This document shows positions 5,895 through 9,248 of a stretch of DNA of 9,248 nucleotides, piece after piece (the first letter of the stretch is position 1; every line of letters starts with the position of its first letter). Source of the DNA: JAFGRR01 sp964499235. GTDB lineage: Bacteria > Planctomycetota > Phycisphaerae > UBA1845 > Fen-1342. The stretch is from contig CAZCKC010000136.1 of the NCBI GenBank assembly GCA_964499235.1, forward strand, positions 1-9,248. Reading direction: 5' to 3'. Under the pieces are notes generated by a model. That model saw only the letters and a program-made list of their open reading frames with translations. It was not told where the DNA came from and did no database searches. A program made the position numbers and the translations under genes.

Positions 5895-8543
5895 TCAGTC
5901 CGCGCCACCCTCATCCAGCCGCCCCTCCAGCGCGCGGTAATCCGTCTTCCCATTCCCCAACAACGGAATCTCGTCCACCTGCCGCACCGCGGCCACGTTG
6001 TGAATCGCCGACAGCCCCGCCCCCCGGATCAGCCGGTTCACCCCCTGCCGCTCCGTCTCCCGCGTCGTAAACAACACGATCTCCGCCTGGTGATCCGTCT
6101 CCCGCGCCACCACCGCCAGCGGCGGCCCCTCGTCCGACTCGTCCGCGAAGTGCTCCCACAACGCCGCCTCGATCGCCGGCAGCGACACCATCTCCCCGCC
6201 GATCTTCACGAAGCGCTTCAGCCGCCCCTGGAACGTCAGCACCCCGTCCTCGTCTTCCGTCACCAGGTCCCCCGTCCGGTACCACGTCTTGCCTGCCACC
6301 GCCACGAACGGCGATTCCCGCGTCTCGTCCACGTAACCCTCGAACACGCACGGCCCGCGCACCAGCAACACCCCCCGCGCGCCCCGCTGCACCGGCTCAT
6401 CCGTCTCCGCATCCACGATCACGTGCTCGAACGACCGCAGCACCTTCCCGATCGTCCCCTCCTTCGGCTTCTGCGGATCGTTGACCGACACCACCGGCGA
6501 ACACTCCGTGATGCCATAACCTTCCAGCACCACCGCCTGCGGCGCCTTCCGCCGCAACGCGTCATACACCTGCGGCGAGCACTTCTCCGCCCCCGTCACC
6601 GCCAGCCGCAAGCTCCCCAGTACCTCCGGCGCCGTCGCCGCCCGCAGGATCGCCCCCAAGAACGACGGCGTCCCCAGCATGAACGTGATCCCGTACGTCT
6701 CCACCATCCGCCCCAACAGCGCCGCCTCCGTCGGGTTCGGATAGTACGCCGTCGGCACCCCCAAAACCGTCGGCAACACCGTCGTCGCCGTCAGCCCAAA
6801 CGAGTGAAACGGCGGCAGAAAACCCAGCAGTCGATCCGTGTCATACACCGCCACCATGTCCAGCACATCACGAATGTTCGTCAACACGTTCCGCTGCGTC
6901 AGCGGCACGCCCTTCGGCCGCGTCTCCGACCCGCTCGTCATCAGGATCACGATCTGATCCGGAATCCGCCCCGGATCCAGCCCCCGCGCCCCCAGCGTCG
7001 CCTTCACCAGCGCGACCAGCTGCTGCGCCGTCGAGATCCCCGCCCGCACGTCATCCAGGTAAACGAACCGCGACTGCAGCGCGCGCAAGTCGAGCTCCTG
7101 GTGCTCCAGCCGCGACACCAGCTCCCGCGCCGTCAGAACCTTCTCCGTCTGCGTCAGCTCCAGGATGTGCTCGACATTCCGCACCCCCGTCGTCCAGTTC
7201 ACCATCACCGGCGTCTTGCCCGCGAACAGCGTCGCCCAGTACGCCACCGTCGCCCCCACCGACGCCGGCAACATGATCCCAACCCGCTCGCCCGGCAGCG
7301 CCGCGATCCGCTCGCTCAAGAGCAGGATCCCCGTCAGTAACTTCCGGTACGTCAGCGCCCCGCTCCGCTGGTCCGCGATGATGTAATCCCCGCGTCGCCG
7401 CCGCGCCGTCGCCAGGAACACCTCCCCCAGCCGCGTCCCCGCCGGCAACGCCAGCGCCGCCCCGCGCCCCTGACGCTGCCACCGCCCCGGCGGCGCAATC
7501 AGGTCCTGGTCCCGCCGGCTCGTCCCCGCCCCCGCCGCCGCCTGCAAAACATCCGCCACCGTCTCCAGCGCCTCGGGATCCTCCAGCCGATGCCCGAACT
7601 CCCGCCCGATCCACAACAACAGCTCCGACCGCGCCAAGCTGTCCAGCCCCAAATCATGCGCCAGCCGATCGCTGTCGCTCAACGCCGCCACCCCGCTCAT
7701 CTCCCGCAACTGCCCCAGCACCGCCGCCCGCGTCGCCGGCGCTACCGACGCCGCGCTCGCCTCGACCCCCCGCCACGCCGGCTCCGGCAACACCCGCCGC
7801 ACCGGCCGCTCGCCCAGCCGGTACGCCACGTAAAGATTCGGACTCACCACCTCGTTGTAATACGCCTGCAGCTGCGCGTTGAACGCCCGCCGCTCCGTGC
7901 ACAACGCGCTTCGCTCAACCTCCCGCAGCTCGATCCGCACGTGCCGCCGCGGCACAAAGAAGACAAAGCTAAGCAGCACGTCCCCCACCCGTCGCCAGAA
8001 CTGCCGCCGCAGGTCGATCGGCCGCCCGCTCGCCTTGCTCGAGCAGCTCCCCCACACCCCCGTCGTCCGCACCAGCACCACCCGCGCGTCCCGCGCCGAC
8101 TGCACGAGCGCATGCGCCCCGCTGTTCCCCCGCAGCATCTCCGTCGGCCCCCGCATCAGGTGCCCCGAGGGGTACACCCCCCCCCCCCCGCCCCGCCCCA
8201 ACTCCTCCCGCAGCGTCGCTTGCGCCGCCGCCACGTCCGCCGCCGCTTCCTGCCCGTACGCCTTCACGTCCCGGATCGGCACCACCCCCACCTGCCGCGC
8301 CAGCCACCGTACGATCGGCCGGTCGATCTGGTCCCGGTCCGCCAGCGGCCGCACCTGGAAATCCCGATGCAGAAACGTCACCACGATCAGCGGATCCACC
8401 AGCGCCGGATGGTTCGGCAGAAAGATGATCCCCCGCCGTCCCCGCGCCCGCACCGCCGCCGCCCCCACCACCGTCACCCGGTAGCGCAGCGCCAACGCCA
8501 ACTGCACCCCCCACCGCAACACCCAAAGCACAACCCGTCGCAT
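5895..8543 (-). CDS. Aas-like fusion: PlsC acyltransferase + acyl carrier domain + AMP-dependent acyl ligase
   Basis: The 882-residue product has three domains. Residues 1-230 are a PlsC-type acyltransferase with a hydrophobic N-end (RRVVLWVLRWGVQLALAL), the NHPALVD motif (NHx4D, N44-D50), YPSGHLMRG at 124-132, and RTTGVWGS. Residues 270-340 resemble an acyl carrier protein, with HDLGLDSLARSELL and Ser302 as the expected phosphopantetheine site. Residues 370-875 are an AMP-binding ligase: MTSGSETRPKGVPLT (535-549), GYGITECSP (675-683), YRTGDL (755-760), GRLKRFVKIGGE (773-784) and NGKTDYRAL with catalytic Lys866. E. coli Aas (about 719 residues) joins acyltransferase and ligase only, reacylating lysophospholipid at the inner membrane. 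Here a built-in carrier could receive the activated acyl chain and pass it to the acyltransferase. I chose ATG 8543 for its ribosome site; the upstream in-frame extension translates a palindromic repeat. A 13-base G run encodes Gly residues just before YPSG, where PlsC folds normally have a hydrophobic strand. Confidence 0.9.
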   Translation of the reverse strand: MRRVVLWVLRWGVQLALALRYRVTVVGAAAVRARGRRGIIFLPNHPALVDPLIVVTFLHRDFQVRPLADRDQIDRPIVRWLARQVGVVPIRDVKAYGQEAAADVAAAQATLREELGRGGGGGVYPSGHLMRGPTEMLRGNSGAHALVQSARDARVVLVRTTGVWGSCSSKASGRPIDLRRQFWRRVGDVLLSFVFFVPRRHVRIELREVERSALCTERRAFNAQLQAYYNEVVSPNLYVAYRLGERPVRRVLPEPAWRGVEASAASVAPATRAAVLGQLREMSGVAALSDSDRLAHDLGLDSLARSELLLWIGREFGHRLEDPEALETVADVLQAAAGAGTSRRDQDLIAPPGRWQRQGRGAALALPAGTRLGEVFLATARRRRGDYIIADQRSGALTYRKLLTGILLLSERIAALPGERVGIMLPASVGATVAYWATLFAGKTPVMVNWTTGVRNVEHILELTQTEKVLTARELVSRLEHQELDLRALQSRFVYLDDVRAGISTAQQLVALVKATLGARGLDPGRIPDQIVILMTSGSETRPKGVPLTQRNVLTNIRDVLDMVAVYDTDRLLGFLPPFHSFGLTATTVLPTVLGVPTAYYPNPTEAALLGRMVETYGITFMLGTPSFLGAILRAATAPEVLGSLRLAVTGAEKCSPQVYDALRRKAPQAVVLEGYGITECSPVVSVNDPQKPKEGTIGKVLRSFEHVIVDAETDEPVQRGARGVLLVRGPCVFEGYVDETRESPFVAVAGKTWYRTGDLVTEDEDGVLTFQGRLKRFVKIGGEMVSLPAIEAALWEHFADESDEGPPLAVVARETDHQAEIVLFTTRETERQGVNRLIRGAGLSAIHNVAAVRQVDEIPLLGNGKTDYRALEGRLDEGGAD
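8177..8189 (-). repeat. Homopolymer of 13 G (minus strand) inside the PlsC-domain coding region
   Basis: Thirteen consecutive C on the plus strand encode a run of glycines in the series LGRGGGGGVYPSG. Recognisable protein sequence lies in the same frame on both sides, so the gene is open as given. A tract this long is prone to slippage in cells and to length error in sequencing. Confidence 0.9.
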
Positions 8544-8550
8544 CCCAGCG

Positions 8551-8556
8551 CTCCCC
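8551..8556 (-). promoter_or_regulatory. Shine-Dalgarno site deciding the ATG start at 8543
   Basis: The minus strand reads GGGGAG, a 7-base spacer, then ATG. It favours this start over the in-frame ATG at 8591, which has only a G run 3 bases before it, and over the TTG at 8639. The shorter product begins MRRVVLWVLRW, a normal PlsC-like N-terminus. Confidence 0.6.
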
Positions 8557-8609
8557 GCGCCAACCCCCGGAACCAACCCGCCTCGGATCATAATCCCCCC
8601 GCCGGCTGG

Positions 8610-8635
8610 CCCAGACTTCAGTCTGGGGGACTGAA
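8610..8635. repeat. Two overlapping, mutually exclusive inverted repeats
   Basis: The first has arms CCCAGACT (8610-8617) and AGTCTGGG (8620-8627) around TC. The second has arms TTCAGTC (8617-8623) and GACTGAA (8629-8635) with a 5-base loop. They share 8617 and 8620-8623, so only one can form at a time. They lie 67-92 bases upstream of the ATG at 8543. No T run follows, so neither is a standard terminator. Confidence 0.65.
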
Positions 8636-8736
8636 TCAACGCTCAACAACCCCCAGCACTTCGAACAGTACCGAGCGCCTGGCGCACCGGAAAGCAGGGG
8701 CAACGAGTGTTCCCCAGGTAGCGTCCCCCCGTAGGT

Positions 8737-8751
8737 CGGGTCCTCGACCCG
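8737..8751. repeat. Inverted repeat CGGGTC - CTC - GACCCG
   Basis: Six-base perfect arms surround a 3-base loop, 46 bases downstream of the FGE-like gene stop. It could be a stem at the end of that transcript, but no T run follows on the minus strand. The surrounding text (GTAGGTCGGGTCCTCGACCC) resembles intergenic palindromic repeats I associate with planctomycete genomes. Confidence 0.5.
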
Positions 8752-8796
8752 CCATCTGTCTCCTCGCACCACCCCAGACAATGCGTGCCGAAGCAT

Positions 8797-9248
8797 TCAT
8801 TCGTCACTTGGCAACGACACCTCCCCCGGCACCAGCACACACCGAAACCCGACCGCCGGACTACGCGTCGCCTCCGCATCCGCAAACCAACTCTTGTTAT
8901 CAAGCGCCAAATAATCCTTGCGAAGCGTCCCCCAGTACGCCCCGGCGATGACCCCCGTCCCGCGCGGCCCCTCGGGCTTGAGGAACTCGGACACGTTGCC
9001 GCGAATGTTGTACAGCCCCCGCAAATTCGGCCGACCGCTCCCCACGGAGCGCGGACTGTCGCCGCTGTACCCGCCCGCCGGCGTGATCGACCCGGCGAGC
9101 GGTGTCCCGGCGCTGTACTCGAGCCACTGCGCCCACGTCGGCAGGTCGTAGCGAAACCCGGCCGGCAGTAGGCCCGCCTCCGCATCCTTGATCGTCATCG
9201 CCCGGCACCACGCCAGCGCTTCCTCGTGCGTGGCGTATTTAGGGACAG
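8797..9248 (-). CDS. C-terminal part of a formylglycine-generating-enzyme-like (SUMF1/FGE-sulfatase) domain protein
   Basis: The frame is open from TGA 8797-8799 to the right edge, so the 5' end is outside the window. The ATG at 9198 is internal: family sequence continues upstream of it as KYATHEEALAWCRAMTIKD. About 149 residues are visible, with FGE-fold signatures in order: AGLLPAGFRYDLPTWAQWLEY (usual form LPTEAEWEYA), NLRGLYNIRGNVSEF (usual form GLYDMxGNVWEW), AGAYWG (usual form RGGSW) and the C-terminal SPAVGFRCVL. True FGEs oxidise a sulfatase cysteine using a C-terminal cysteine pair just before this GFR segment. No such pair is present, so the protein probably keeps the C-type-lectin-like fold for another role. 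Such domains are common in Planctomycetota, often fused to kinases or other modules; any N-terminal module lies outside the window. Confidence 0.88.
   Translation of the reverse strand, partial: VPKYATHEEALAWCRAMTIKDAEAGLLPAGFRYDLPTWAQWLEYSAGTPLAGSITPAGGYSGDSPRSVGSGRPNLRGLYNIRGNVSEFLKPEGPRGTGVIAGAYWGTLRKDYLALDNKSWFADAEATRSPAVGFRCVLVPGEVSLPSDE

Larger units (their letters stand above)
8544..8796. other. Intergenic region with clustered hairpin-forming motifs
   Basis: These 253 bases lie between the FGE-like gene stop and the start of the acyltransferase-ligase gene, both on the minus strand. They hold overlapping inverted repeats at 8610-8635, another at 8737-8751, an imperfect one around 8697-8714 (GGGGCAAC / GTTCCCC) and the ribosome site at 8551-8556. 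The open frames here have no ribosome site and no recognisable protein. The stretch from 8640 to 8760 reads like an intergenic repeat rather than unique spacer, a judgement made from memory. Confidence 0.5.

Noticed and set aside
8544..8639. Upstream extension of the acyltransferase-ligase gene to a TTG at 8639 or ATG at 8591
   Set aside because: The extension translates a palindromic repeat and Gly-rich filler. The ATG at 8543 has GGGGAG at 7 bases and yields a normal N-terminus.
1..9248. CRISPR array, tRNA, rRNA, transposase or phage genes
   Set aside because: No regularly spaced direct repeats, no cloverleaf or ribosomal sequence, and no transposase, integrase or phage protein motif was seen on either strand.

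Overview
The window is G+C-rich chromosomal DNA (about 70-80% in the rows counted). It carries four complete genes, two genes cut by the window edges, and three non-coding stretches holding short palindromes. The G+C level, frequent GTG starts with strong Shine-Dalgarno sequences, a formylglycine-generating-enzyme-like (FGE) protein, a PlsC-ACP-AMP-ligase fusion and palindromic intergenic motifs together suggest a Planctomycetota-like bacterium. This is inferred from gene content; no marker gene is present.

Layout from left to right. Bases 1-130 (minus) are the 5' end of a secreted protein gene, signal peptide only. Bases 131-553 are non-coding. Bases 554-2404 (minus) encode a 616-residue membrane protein that looks like a fusion of the TIGR03546 and TIGR03545 families, which I recall as usually separate neighbouring genes. 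A 307-base divergent region follows, with a perfect palindrome and a small A+T-rich island. Bases 2712-4589 (plus) encode a compact CstA-family transporter. After 59 bases, 4649-5881 (plus) encodes an AI-2E family membrane protein, probably in the same operon. Only 13 bases separate its stop from the convergent gene at 5895-8543 (minus), a three-domain acyltransferase / acyl-carrier / acyl-activating fusion. Bases 8544-8796 hold several hairpin-forming motifs. Bases 8797-9248 (minus) are the 3' part of an FGE-like gene whose 5' end lies off the right edge.

Most genes concern the envelope: nutrient uptake (CstA), a permease-like protein (AI-2E), phospholipid acylation (PlsC fusion) and an AsmA-like membrane protein. 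They do not form one obvious pathway. I see no mobile-element gene, CRISPR array, tRNA, rRNA or clear defence system. The most notable signals are the two domain fusions, a 13-base G run inside the acyltransferase domain, the palindromic intergenic motifs, and a strand-wide excess of C over G that sets third-base usage according to gene direction. Many long antisense open frames are by-products of that composition.
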